DNA from: CAZHUM01 sp046484045
Lineage (GTDB): Archaea; Thermoplasmatota; Thermoplasmata; Halarchaeoplasmatales; Halarchaeoplasmataceae
Assembly: GCA_046484045.1 (NCBI GenBank)
Contig: JAWOBZ010000049.1
Coordinates: forward strand, 1-14,694
Direction: 5' to 3'
Length of the DNA stretch: 14,694 bases
Shown in pieces: positions 1 to 6,408 of the stretch. The stretch's first letter is position 1; each line of letters starts with the position of its first letter. The notes under the pieces were generated by a model. The model was not told the DNA's origin, ran no database searches, and saw only the letters and a list, made by a program, of their open reading frames with translations. Both the position numbers and the translations under genes were made by a program.

Positions 1-27
1 GACCCCAATGTTCCTTCAGTGATATTG

Positions 28-276
28 ATGGCACGAACAAGTTCAAAGAAAAAAGGGAAGAAGAGGAAGGAGGCTGCCAAACGTAAGTCCAAAAAGGCAG
101 ATATGCTGAAGAAACAGGCGAAGTACGAGAAGAAAGCGGCCAAGGAAGAGAAGAAGATCGGTAAATACGAGGAGAAGATCAAGAAATACAAGCAGAAGAT
201 CAAGGCGGCACAGAAGAAAAAGAAGGATTACCTGAAGAAGGCTAAAGACAAAGGACCATCAAAGAGTTCTAGATGA
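28..276 (+). CDS. Lysine-rich coiled-coil protein, tandem copy 1
   Basis: I do not recognise a named family. The 82-residue product is about 40% lysine (34 Lys and 4 Arg against 9 acidic residues), giving a net charge near +29. An N-terminal tail of about 25 basic and small residues leads into a helix with regular 3-4 spacing of Ile and Tyr (IGKYEEKIKKYKQKIKAA), which looks like a coiled coil, and then a short KGPSKSSR tail. There is no signal peptide or membrane segment. A paralogue lies 116 bases downstream on the same strand. I chose ATG 28 over GTG 19 because the paralogue's start aligns with it and because GTGAT at 19-23 looks like the ribosome binding site. The charge suggests binding to nucleic acid or to another polyanion (chromatin-like or ribosome-associated), but that is inference. 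Low-complexity composition makes any database match hard to trust. Confidence 0.8.
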   Translation: MARTSSKKKGKKRKEAAKRKSKKADMLKKQAKYEKKAAKEEKKIGKYEEKIKKYKQKIKAAQKKKKDYLKKAKDKGPSKSSR

Positions 277-294
277 TCATAACGTCGTTCAACC

Positions 295-324
295 CTCTTA
301 TCCCTTTATTTTATCTCATTTTTT
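295..324 (+). terminator. T-rich archaeal-type terminator after copy 1
   Basis: About 20 bases after the stop codon the + strand becomes pyrimidine-rich and ends in a run of six T (319-324). No hairpin is visible. This matches the oligo-T signals at which archaeal RNA polymerase stops, and it separates copy 1 from the promoter of copy 2. Confidence 0.5.
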
Positions 325-344
325 AGCCAATACAGTTTATTTCT

Positions 345-360
345 AGCAAAAGTTTATATA
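345..360 (+). promoter_or_regulatory. BRE/TATA promoter of lysine-rich copy 2
   Basis: A purine-rich BRE-like stretch (AGCAAAAG) runs into a TATA box, TTTATATA at 353-360. Transcription would start about 25 bases downstream, near 380, leaving a short leader that contains the ribosome binding site GGTGAT (382-387) five bases before ATG 393. This is the clearest archaeal promoter in the window, and it shows that copy 2 can be transcribed separately from copy 1. Confidence 0.65.
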
Positions 361-392
361 ATTTACCAGAAATATAACGATGGTGATAACAG

Positions 393-647
393 ATGGCGGA
401 AAGAAGTAGGTCTATCGAAAAAAGCAAGAGGATGAAGGACTCCGCGAAGAAGAAGTCGAAAAAGGCTGATCAGCTTAAAAAACAGGCGAAGTACGAGAAA
501 AAGGCTGCCAAAGAAGAGAAGAAGATCGGTAACTATCAGGAGAAAATAATCAAACTCAAGAAGAAGATCAAGGATTATCAGGAAAAAATCAAGATTTCAC
601 AGAGGAAGAAGAAAGAGTACATGAGTAAAGCTGGGAAGAGCAGTTAA
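393..647 (+). CDS. Lysine-rich coiled-coil protein, tandem copy 2
   Basis: This 84-residue paralogue of the preceding gene has 29 Lys and 4 Arg against 11 acidic residues (net about +22). A 19-residue core, LKKQAKYEKKAAKEEKKIG, is identical in both copies. After it, copy 2 carries one more heptad than copy 1 in the Ile/Tyr/Leu-spaced helix (IGNYQEK, IIKLKKK, IKDYQEK, then IKISQRKKK), so the two predicted coiled coils differ by one whole heptad. The N-terminal tails diverge. The start is fixed by the GGTGAT ribosome binding site and the upstream TATA box. The stop codon overlaps the stop of the convergent HMG-CoA reductase gene. Function is unknown. Binding to DNA, RNA or another polyanion is the simplest reading of the charge. 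No membrane or secretion signal is seen. Confidence 0.85.
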   Translation: MAERSRSIEKSKRMKDSAKKKSKKADQLKKQAKYEKKAAKEEKKIGNYQEKIIKLKKKIKDYQEKIKISQRKKKEYMSKAGKSS

Positions 648-660
648 TCTTTTCCCAGCT
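629..660. terminator. Hairpin spanning both convergent stop codons
   Basis: AGCTGGGAA (629-637) pairs perfectly with TTCCCAGCT (652-660). Read as + strand RNA, the stem extends inward by a G-U, an A-U and a G-C pair to 12 pairs, with an eight-base loop at 641-648. Both stop codons lie in that loop. It is followed by CTTTT on the + strand and by TTTAC on the - strand, so it could work as a two-way terminator or as 3'-end protection for both mRNAs. Confidence 0.5.
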
Positions 661-1909
661 CTTTTAACAACTCTTCAGCCCTGTCCGCCCTGACCTTTTT
701 CTCTTCTATCATCCTGTTGGCTATCGTTTCTATGAGTTCACCTTCCGCACCGGCAGCAACTGCTACGTTCTGAGCGTGGAGCTTCATGTGACCCTCCTGG
801 ATACCTTCCTTTGCCAGGGCTCGAAGTGCCGCAAAGTTCTGCGCCAGCCCGACGGATGCTATGACCTCCGCCAGCTCGTTAGCCGATTCCACACCTAGTA
901 TCTTCAGATTCGTTTTAACGACGTTGTGAGTGGAAGTCATACCTCCGACCGTGCCCACGGCGAGGGGGACCTCGATGCTGCCCACCAGATCACCGGCTTC
1001 GTTCTCTTCCCAGGTAGTTAGAGGGGAATATCTGCCAGATATCGATGCGTATGAATGCGCACCGGCTTCGATGGCACGTGTATCGTTCCCGGTAGCCAGG
1101 ACCATGGCCGTTATGCCGTTCATGACACCTTTGTTGTGAGTCGCACATCGGAAATCGTCTATCCGTGCGAACTCGTAGGCGTGAAGTACACCTTTTACCG
1201 TGTCTTCACCGAGCACATCTTTGCTGTAGACCACTCTAGCTCTTGCCAACCTGTACTTAGCCAGATTGGACAGTATCCGTAGATAGACTTTACCGCCCGT
1301 GATCTCTTCTATACGTGGAGCCAAAGCTTCCGCCATCGTGTTCACGGCGTTGGCCCCCATGGCGTCCCTACAATCGACAAGGAGATGCACTATCAGATAA
1401 GGACCGTATCCACCGTCCAGTACCCTGCAGCGCACATCCCTAGCCCCGCCTCCGAACTTAACGAGGACCGGGTCTTGTTCGTCGGCCAGCTCCATCAACT
1501 CGTCTTTCTTTTCCAACACCTTTAATCTAGCTTCATGTGGTGCATCCACTCCGGTAACCTGCACCTGTGCTATCATCACCGGGTCCGTCGTGCTGGCAGA
1601 GAAACCACCGGTCTCCCTCGCCATCTTCGCCGCGTTGGACGCAGCCGCCACGACAGAAGATTCTTCGATCACCATGGGCACCAGGTAATCCTTTCCGTTG
1701 ATCTTGAAGTTGGTAGCTATACCCACTGGAAGTTCGAACGTCCCTATCACGTTCTCGATCATCCTGTCGGCTTCTTCATGTGATACACCCCTCTCGAACA
1801 ATCTCTGGACGTCTTCATCGCTCAAGTCGCAGACCTTCTTTATCTCCTCTATCCGTTCCTCCATATCCTTTTTGTAGAAACCAGATAATTTTGAATTTTT
1901 TACGGGCAT
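644..1909 (-). CDS. mvaA: Hydroxymethylglutaryl-CoA reductase, class II
   Basis: This enzyme reduces HMG-CoA to mevalonate in two hydride transfers, the committed step of isoprenoid synthesis. In an archaeon it supplies the ether-lipid chains, although the class II family is often labelled degradative after Pseudomonas mevalonii MvaA. All catalytic residues are present: Glu83 (VIEESSVVAA), Lys260 (THNKGVMNG), Asp276 (ATGNDTRAIEAG) and His374 (EGIQEGHM). The substrate-binding ENVIGTFELP (52-61) and the nucleotide-binding DAMGAN (182-187) are also present. The 421-residue length fits the family, and the numbering up to Glu83 matches the P. mevalonii enzyme. I chose ATG 1909 because homology starts just inside it and a TATA box lies about 35 bases upstream. 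The frame stays open for 84 more codons upstream, but these cross the divergent kptA gene and look non-coding. Its own upstream neighbour is kptA, divergent, and its 3' end overlaps the lysine-rich gene. hmgA is the usual archaeal name. Confidence 0.96.
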   Translation of the reverse strand: MPVKNSKLSGFYKKDMEERIEEIKKVCDLSDEDVQRLFERGVSHEEADRMIENVIGTFELPVGIATNFKINGKDYLVPMVIEESSVVAAASNAAKMARETGGFSASTTDPVMIAQVQVTGVDAPHEARLKVLEKKDELMELADEQDPVLVKFGGGARDVRCRVLDGGYGPYLIVHLLVDCRDAMGANAVNTMAEALAPRIEEITGGKVYLRILSNLAKYRLARARVVYSKDVLGEDTVKGVLHAYEFARIDDFRCATHNKGVMNGITAMVLATGNDTRAIEAGAHSYASISGRYSPLTTWEENEAGDLVGSIEVPLAVGTVGGMTSTHNVVKTNLKILGVESANELAEVIASVGLAQNFAALRALAKEGIQEGHMKLHAQNVAVAAGAEGELIETIANRMIEEKKVRADRAEELLKELGKD

Positions 1910-1939
1910 GTTATCTAAGGACGAGATAAAGTTAAAGAG

Positions 1940-1948
1940 TATATTTAT
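1940..1948 (-). promoter_or_regulatory. TATA box of HMG-CoA reductase gene
   Basis: The - strand reads ATAAATATA here. A start about 26 bases downstream, near 1917, would give a leader of about eight bases before ATG 1909, in effect a nearly leaderless mRNA. No Shine-Dalgarno sequence precedes this ATG, which agrees. Confidence 0.55.
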
Positions 1949-1966
1949 GTTATGATTACACATAAC
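1949..1966. promoter_or_regulatory. Perfect dyad between divergent promoters, possible operator
   Basis: GTTATG (1949-1954) and CATAAC (1961-1966) form a perfect inverted repeat with a six-base spacer. It abuts the upstream edge of the HMG-CoA reductase TATA box and lies about 20 bases upstream of the kptA TATA-like element. That position suits a dimeric regulator of one or both divergent genes. The sequence is AT-rich and short, so chance is possible. Confidence 0.35.
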
Positions 1967-1986
1967 CACTAATTTCGACAGCAAAA

Positions 1987-1995
1987 CATTTATCA
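1987..1995 (+). promoter_or_regulatory. TATA-like element of kptA
   Basis: The sequence GCAAAACATTTATCAA contains a BRE-like purine/A stretch followed by CATTTATC. A start about 26 bases downstream falls at about 2017-2020, just before ATG 2027. The match to a TATA box is weaker than at the other promoters here. Confidence 0.4.
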
Positions 1996-2026
1996 AAGGG
2001 TTCATTTTTCGAGACAAGTGTTGAAC

Positions 2027-2725
2027 ATGATTAGGGAATGTGAAGAACACGGATACTACCGTGACGAGAATTGCCCGGAATGTGGTGAGAGGGGCAAGTT
2101 CATAATGAGTGATGAAGAGATAAAGAACTTGGGCAAAACAACAGCCGGTATCCTCCGCCATTTTCCCGATAAGTACGGACTAGACGTAGATGATAGAGCC
2201 TGGGTGGACTTAGAGCACTACGTGAAAGCTCTGAGGAACAGGCAGAAAAGATTTCATTGGTTGAGAAGGTATCACATGGAAGCCCTTGTGGCCACCGACG
2301 AAAAGAACCGTTATCAGATCGAGGACGGATACATAAGAGCTACTTACGGTCATTCAATCGACGTGGACTTGGATCTTCCCACAGAAGATATACCCGATTC
2401 ACTATACCTCCCGACGACAGAGAAAGAAGCCGAACTGCTGCTGGAAGGAGGCGTGAAACCCTCGGATAGGATCTACGTTCACCTGAGCGGAACCTACGAA
2501 TCCGCGGTAGGGGCTGGAGTGGTGAGAACGGAGAAACCCGTGATCCTGAAAGTGGATGCAAAAGAGGCCATCGAAGAAGGGCACGCCATAATGAAAGCTG
2601 GAAAGGAAGTTTACATCACCAAGGAGATCCAGCCTGAGTATCTCAGTAAAAACGAAGAACAACCCACCTTAGAGGAAATCGAGTCTTACACCGCAGAAAA
2701 AGAGATACGAGAAAAAGAAGATTGA
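2027..2725 (+). CDS. kptA: RNA 2'-phosphotransferase with N-terminal zinc ribbon
   Basis: KptA/Tpt1 enzymes use NAD+ to remove the internal 2'-phosphate left on RNA, classically at tRNA splice junctions, releasing ADP-ribose 1'',2''-cyclic phosphate. Residues 5-19 form a small zinc ribbon (C5-x2-H8-x7-C16-x2-C19), which I recall from euryarchaeal members. The KptA core follows, with the family's Arg-His-Arg-Arg set visible: R44 and H45 (LRHFPDKYGL), R104 (IRATYGHSI) and R167 (GVVRTEKPVILKVDA). VHLS (151-154) and the C-terminal ITKEIQPEYL also fit. The usual YHGT motif reads YLPT (127-130). The last 30 residues are a charged Glu/Lys tail. Length is 232 residues. I chose ATG 2027 over GTG 2018 and TTG 2021, which sit at or next to the expected transcription start. 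There is no clear Shine-Dalgarno sequence. The gene is divergent from HMG-CoA reductase and convergent with the Sm-like gene, 72 bases away. Confidence 0.9.
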   Translation: MIRECEEHGYYRDENCPECGERGKFIMSDEEIKNLGKTTAGILRHFPDKYGLDVDDRAWVDLEHYVKALRNRQKRFHWLRRYHMEALVATDEKNRYQIEDGYIRATYGHSIDVDLDLPTEDIPDSLYLPTTEKEAELLLEGGVKPSDRIYVHLSGTYESAVGAGVVRTEKPVILKVDAKEAIEEGHAIMKAGKEVYITKEIQPEYLSKNEEQPTLEEIESYTAEKEIREKED

Positions 2726-2781
2726 TGTCTTCTACCCTTTCTCACCTTTAAAGTTAAATCTTAGGAAACATCGCTTAGATC

Positions 2782-2787
2782 AAAAAA
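2782..2787 (-). terminator. Oligo-T stop after Sm-like gene
   Basis: Ten bases past the Sm-like stop codon the - strand has a run of six T. It fits an archaeal intrinsic terminator for the Sm-like transcript. No hairpin is visible. Confidence 0.45.
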
Positions 2788-2797
2788 TTCGATATCA

Positions 2798-3013
2798 TCA
2801 ATTAGGATTCAGAGTGACCACGTTGTTGCCCCTCAGCACTATCGTGCCGATCCTCCGTTTCCTATCTTCGGTTTTTTCTTCAGTATCTTCTATCACTAGA
2901 TTCATGTGGGCGTCGAATCCGACCAGAGTTCCCTTTAAGGCCCTTCCGTCTTTCAACAGGAGCTCGACTTTTTCATCTAGATAATCATTGAGGAATTCTG
3001 TGGGTTTAGGCAT
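2798..3013 (-). CDS. Archaeal Sm-like RNA-binding protein (SmAP)
   Basis: Sm-like proteins form ring heptamers that bind U-rich RNA and take part in RNA processing or chaperoning. The 71-residue product is one Sm fold. An N-terminal helix (PTEFLNDYL) is followed by Sm1, about residues 14-43 with KDGRALKGTLVGFDAHMNLVI, and Sm2, about residues 56-68 with GTIVLRGNNVV. The uridine-pocket residues His36, Asn38 and Arg61 are present. Where many archaeal proteins have RGDN this one has RGNN, so Asn63 replaces the usual Asp. The length is typical. ATG 3013 is the only sensible start, although its upstream GGTAAT is a weak ribosome binding site. It begins 26 bases after the stop of the TPR gene on the same strand, so the two are probably cotranscribed. 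Confidence 0.93.
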   Translation of the reverse strand: MPKPTEFLNDYLDEKVELLLKDGRALKGTLVGFDAHMNLVIEDTEEKTEDRKRRIGTIVLRGNNVVTLNPN

Positions 3014-3039
3014 ATTACCGAGTGTCCAATAATGTCACC

Positions 3040-4359
3040 CTATTTTAAAGATTTGGTCAGATCGTTCAGGTCTTCTTCAACAATCTCCCTTCTGCCGTCC
3101 AAATCTAAAGAATCGTATATCGAAACGGCCTCTTCCATATTTTCTCGGGCTAGAGCTTCCTTGCCGACCTCTTTCCGGGCTTTGCCGAGTTCGTGCAGCG
3201 CATCGGCCAGGTACCTTTTTACGCCCAGCTCTTTCAGCTTCTCCACCGATTGAGAGATGTACTTCTCCGCTCTCTCGTATTCCTCCTTTTCCAGACAAAG
3301 TTGACCGTACTTGACTTTAACTCCCGCCTCTCCGAAAGGATCACACTGCTTTTCCAACATATGCATGGATTCTTTCAAGCATCCCTCGGCTTTTTCATAT
3401 TCCTTCATGTAGATATATGACTCTCCCAGATTGAACAGGCACCAAGCCCTCAGGTTGGGATATGTTCGTTCTTCAGCAAGCTGTTCACTCTCACGATAAT
3501 ATTCCGCCGCTTTCTCCCAGTCTTTCTGAAGTGAGTAGATCACCCCGATGTTCATCGAGATCACTATCATCTGGTTGTAATATCCCTCTTCGCTGTAGAT
3601 ATCAGCACTCTTTTGATAGTATTCCAAGCTGTTTTCGTAGTCTTCCATCTCCCCATAGACGTCGCCTAGACCCTTGTACGTCACCGCTATGCCCATCTTG
3701 TCCCCCATATCTTCGTAGAGGGTCAGGGCTTTTTGAAAAGTCTCCAAAGATCCATCGAATTCGCCCTTCCTCCATCTCAATTCACCATATCTCCTGTACG
3801 ATTCCGCCGTCCCGGGTTTGTAGCCGACGTCATCGGATATCTTCAGGGCTCTCTCCAAGCACTCTTCAGCTTCATCGAATTCGCCCCTTTCCATAAAAAC
3901 ACAGCACAGGCCCAGATGTGATTCCGCCTGGAGGTCTTTTCGATCGATCTCCTCCGATAGAGCAAGGGCTTTTCTATAGTACTTTAAACCTTGATCCATA
4001 TCACCTAGATCGAGGGACGTTCCGCCCAATTTCTGGAGCAATCTGCATTCTTTGATCAAACTCACGTTCGAAGACGGTTTCTCATCCATCTCCTCCAGAA
4101 CATTAAGGAGCCGGTATTTTTGTATGCCCTTTTTCACCTTCTCCGCTTTTTCCATGCCCGTGAAAAACCTTACCGCCTCGTATATCCGATCCCCGAACTC
4201 GTCCAGATCATCAATATCCAATTCATCGGGTAGTACACCCATCTCCAGGCACTGCTTCTCGAAGATGCTCTCACCGAGTTCGCCCAATTCTTTCCGCATG
4301 GTTTCACGGATCTGGTGGCTGATTTCTTTGACCATCTTCCCGTGATTCCATATCCTCAT
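3040..4359 (-). CDS. TPR-repeat protein with N-terminal helical module
   Basis: Residues from about 98 to the end hold roughly eight TPR units spaced by about 40 residues, for example AESHLGLCCVFMERGEFDEA, AVTYKGLGDVYGEMEDYENS and AWCLFNLGESYIYMKEYEKA. These build a protein-binding solenoid. The first 90 residues form a separate, predicted helical module (GELGESIFEKQCLEMGVLP, then FFTGMEKAEKVKKGI) that I cannot assign to a family. No signal peptide, membrane segment, DNA-binding helix-turn-helix or catalytic motif is visible, so a cytoplasmic scaffold or adaptor is likely. I chose ATG 4359 (439 residues) because a TATA box at 4378-4385 covers the codons of the longer frame that starts at 4395. 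ATG 4335 remains possible. Its neighbours are the Sm-like gene 26 bases downstream and the ABC permease gene 52 bases upstream. Its partner and function are unknown. Confidence 0.85.
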   Translation of the reverse strand: MRIWNHGKMVKEISHQIRETMRKELGELGESIFEKQCLEMGVLPDELDIDDLDEFGDRIYEAVRFFTGMEKAEKVKKGIQKYRLLNVLEEMDEKPSSNVSLIKECRLLQKLGGTSLDLGDMDQGLKYYRKALALSEEIDRKDLQAESHLGLCCVFMERGEFDEAEECLERALKISDDVGYKPGTAESYRRYGELRWRKGEFDGSLETFQKALTLYEDMGDKMGIAVTYKGLGDVYGEMEDYENSLEYYQKSADIYSEEGYYNQMIVISMNIGVIYSLQKDWEKAAEYYRESEQLAEERTYPNLRAWCLFNLGESYIYMKEYEKAEGCLKESMHMLEKQCDPFGEAGVKVKYGQLCLEKEEYERAEKYISQSVEKLKELGVKRYLADALHELGKARKEVGKEALARENMEEAVSIYDSLDLDGRREIVEEDLNDLTKSLK

Positions 4360-4377
4360 GTTATTTATGTTTAATGA

Positions 4378-4385
4378 ATATAAAT
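4378..4385 (-). promoter_or_regulatory. TATA box of TPR gene
   Basis: The - strand reads ATTTATAT here. A start about 25 bases downstream falls at the ATG at 4359, giving a leaderless mRNA. A second AT-rich element, ATAAATAA near 4361-4368, would serve ATG 4335 instead. No terminator is seen between the ABC permease stop and this box, so read-through from the ABC genes is also possible. Confidence 0.45.
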
Positions 4386-4411
4386 CAACCATCACCGAAT
4401 CGACACGACCG

Positions 4412-5314
4412 TCATATCTCTTTTCTTTTGAAAACGTACTCCGCCAACACCAGGGGGACCGCTATCCATATTATCAAAACGAAGATCATTATCCATGTAT
4501 CGAAATATGTGGGATGGCTGACCGGCTGGCTGCCCCCGAACTCCAGCGCCCACGCTTCGAAGGATTCTATGTTCAATCCCAACAGGGTGAACCATATGAT
4601 CAGTGGGTTAAAGAACTGTAATCCAAAGTACCATTTTGGTGGATCCATAGCGGGGTCCTCCATCACCGACCAGCCGAATGTGGACTCTGCAAGGGCGTAC
4701 ATGCTGAAGAACCAGATCAAGCTGAAGAAGAAATAGATGAATATCGATGTGGACATGGCGGAGGTACTGCTCTCCATGGCCGCCGAGATGAAGATCGCTA
4801 GGGAGAGATACACGCCACCGAGTAGGATGGAAGAGAGCACGAAAAGGTAAAAATCCGGCCAGAACAAGAAGCCCACCTTCAGACCTACCACCAACCCTCC
4901 CACGGTCAATCCCAGTGTGATACAAGTTATAAGGACGCCCCAAAGACCCAAGAACTTACCGGCGATCACTTCACCTCTGTCCACCGGGTATGAGAGCAGT
5001 AATTCCAAAGAACCGCTTTCCTTCTCGCTTATCACCGAACCGTAGCCCAGAACGATGGCGAATATGGGTATCATGTACTCCACGTTGGTGCTCATCCATA
5101 GTATGGTATGTTGATAATCCCTCCAACCGCTCCCTTCGGTCCCCGACGTCCCATAGAACGAAACGAATATGGTTATCAGCAGGAAAGCAACCGCTAGGAA
5201 TATTATCCAGATGTTCCTGAAACGGTCCTTGTACTCCTTCGCGGCAATACTAAAGGTCCTCTGCCACATCTCTTTGGAGAACAACAGCTTGAAATCTTTG
5301 ACGACGTCTCTCAT
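4412..5314 (-). CDS. ABC-2 type exporter permease (NosY-like)
   Basis: This is the membrane subunit of an ABC exporter. In 300 residues I see about six hydrophobic segments: roughly 35-53 (NIWIIFLAVAFLLITIFVSF), 80-95, 120-145, 155-180, 185-207 and 272-292. The loop after the second segment carries ISEKESGSLELLLSYPVDR, typical of the ABC-2/NosY permease group. An extracellular loop of about 60 residues before the last segment is rich in Trp, Phe and Pro. The start overlaps the stop of the ATPase gene in an ATGA, and a strong ribosome binding site (GGAGG, eight bases before the ATG) lies inside the end of that gene, so translation is probably coupled. The substrate cannot be read from the sequence. 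Confidence 0.9.
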   Translation of the reverse strand: MRDVVKDFKLLFSKEMWQRTFSIAAKEYKDRFRNIWIIFLAVAFLLITIFVSFYGTSGTEGSGWRDYQHTILWMSTNVEYMIPIFAIVLGYGSVISEKESGSLELLLSYPVDRGEVIAGKFLGLWGVLITCITLGLTVGGLVVGLKVGFLFWPDFYLFVLSSILLGGVYLSLAIFISAAMESSTSAMSTSIFIYFFFSLIWFFSMYALAESTFGWSVMEDPAMDPPKWYFGLQFFNPLIIWFTLLGLNIESFEAWALEFGGSQPVSHPTYFDTWIMIFVLIIWIAVPLVLAEYVFKRKEI

Positions 5315-6228
5315 TTATCTCCCTCCATTATCTTGACGAACATCTCTTCCAGGTCCGGTTCTTCAACGTCGAAGTCCTCTATGTCGTAGCCTGCATCCAA
5401 AAGGTACTTGATAACGTCTATCTTTTTCCTCTCGTCGCAGTAAAGTACGAGTTTTCCTCCTTCCTTCCGCGGGCGGTAGACAAAATCGAGCTCGTCCAAC
5501 TCTACAACGGCATCATCTATACTCTCTCCATGGGGTAACAACAGCGTCAGCCGAGGGTTCAGCCTCAGTTCCTCCTGCAGAGCTTCGACCTCGTCCTCTC
5601 GTATAGCCCTGCCCCTGCTGATGATCCCCACCCTATCGCACATCTGCTGAACCTCTGCCAGCACGTGGCTCGACAAGAATATCGTTTTGTTCATCCTTTT
5701 AAGTTCCAAGATCTTGTCCTTCACCCACCTCCGTATCTCGGGGTCCAAACCGCTGGTGGGTTCGTCGAGTATCAATATAGGAGGATCACCAATAAGCGTT
5801 TGAATCAACCCCAGCCTCTGGACCATGCCTTTGGAAAGTGTACCCACCTTGCTGTTCACCCTATCAGCGAGACCGAAATCCGTCAGCATATCTACCACGT
5901 CATCTGATGATGCCCCCTTTATCTTGGAAAAGAATCTCAGGTTCTCTTCGATGGTCAGTCTATCATAGAAAGACAATGTCTCGGGCAGGTATCCCAGGCT
6001 CTTCCGTATCTCGATACCCTCTTTCCGCACATCCATCCCGTTGACGGTTATATCTCCTCGATCGGGTTTGATCAATCCCATGATCGCCTTGATAGTAGTC
6101 GTCTTACCGGCACCGTTGGGACCCAAAAAACCGTAGATTTCTCCCTTTCGAACGGACAAGTCCAATCCATCTAGGGCCGTGATATCTCCATAACTCTTAT
6201 CCAAACCCGATATCTCTATGATATTCAT
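5311..6228 (-). CDS. ABC transporter ATP-binding protein (NosF/CcmA-like)
   Basis: This is the nucleotide-binding subunit that drives the permease encoded directly after it. The 305-residue product has Walker A GPNGAGKTT (36-44), signature LSKGMVQRL (131-139), Walker B with LILDEPTSGLD (152-162) and H-loop His188 (LSSH). The Q-loop position reads GYLPET, with Glu83 in place of Gln, as in many ABC-2 exporter ATPases. After the ATPase core, residues 205-305 form a C-terminal domain that includes RLTLLLPHGESIDD and ends in DVEEPDLEEMFVKIMEG, a common ending of this class. Start ATG 6228 is leaderless or nearly so. A weak TATA-like stretch lies about 27 bases upstream. The gene overlaps the permease by four bases and is followed by no other transporter part. 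It lies 180 bases downstream of the large beta-helix gene. Confidence 0.95.
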   Translation of the reverse strand: MNIIEISGLDKSYGDITALDGLDLSVRKGEIYGFLGPNGAGKTTTIKAIMGLIKPDRGDITVNGMDVRKEGIEIRKSLGYLPETLSFYDRLTIEENLRFFSKIKGASSDDVVDMLTDFGLADRVNSKVGTLSKGMVQRLGLIQTLIGDPPILILDEPTSGLDPEIRRWVKDKILELKRMNKTIFLSSHVLAEVQQMCDRVGIISRGRAIREDEVEALQEELRLNPRLTLLLPHGESIDDAVVELDELDFVYRPRKEGGKLVLYCDERKKIDVIKYLLDAGYDIEDFDVEEPDLEEMFVKIMEGDK

Positions 6229-6251
6229 CCACGATATTATACGTCAAAGAG

Positions 6252-6264
6252 TAAAAATAATTTT
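6252..6264 (-). promoter_or_regulatory. Weak TATA-like element of ABC operon
   Basis: The - strand reads AAAATTATTTTTA, centred about 28 bases before ATG 6228, which fits a leaderless start. The rest of the 180-base gap (6229-6408) shows no RNA gene and no convincing small ORF. Confidence 0.3.
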
Positions 6265-6408
6265 GGATGGTCGTATTGAAGGACGAGGCGCTTATCGAGT
6301 GCTTGGATACTACATAGCAAGTTTTATCAGTAATTTAATGATATGTCAAATAGTCCAATCAGTAGATAGGCATCGAATTTAGGTATAGTAGATTATTTTA
6401 CAGTTGCT

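Noticed and set aside
2018..2026. GTG 2018 or TTG 2021 as the kptA start
   Set aside because: Both lie at or beside the expected transcription start, and ATG 2027 begins just before the zinc ribbon. A leaderless GTG cannot be fully excluded.
1910..2161. 84-codon upstream extension of the HMG-CoA reductase frame
   Set aside because: It runs antisense through the promoter and start of kptA, shows no family similarity, and the TATA box and homology both point to ATG 1909.
6229..6408. RNA gene or small ORF in the longest intergenic gap
   Set aside because: I see no tRNA-like fold, no convincing frame with a ribosome binding site, and only a weak TATA-like stretch for the ABC genes.
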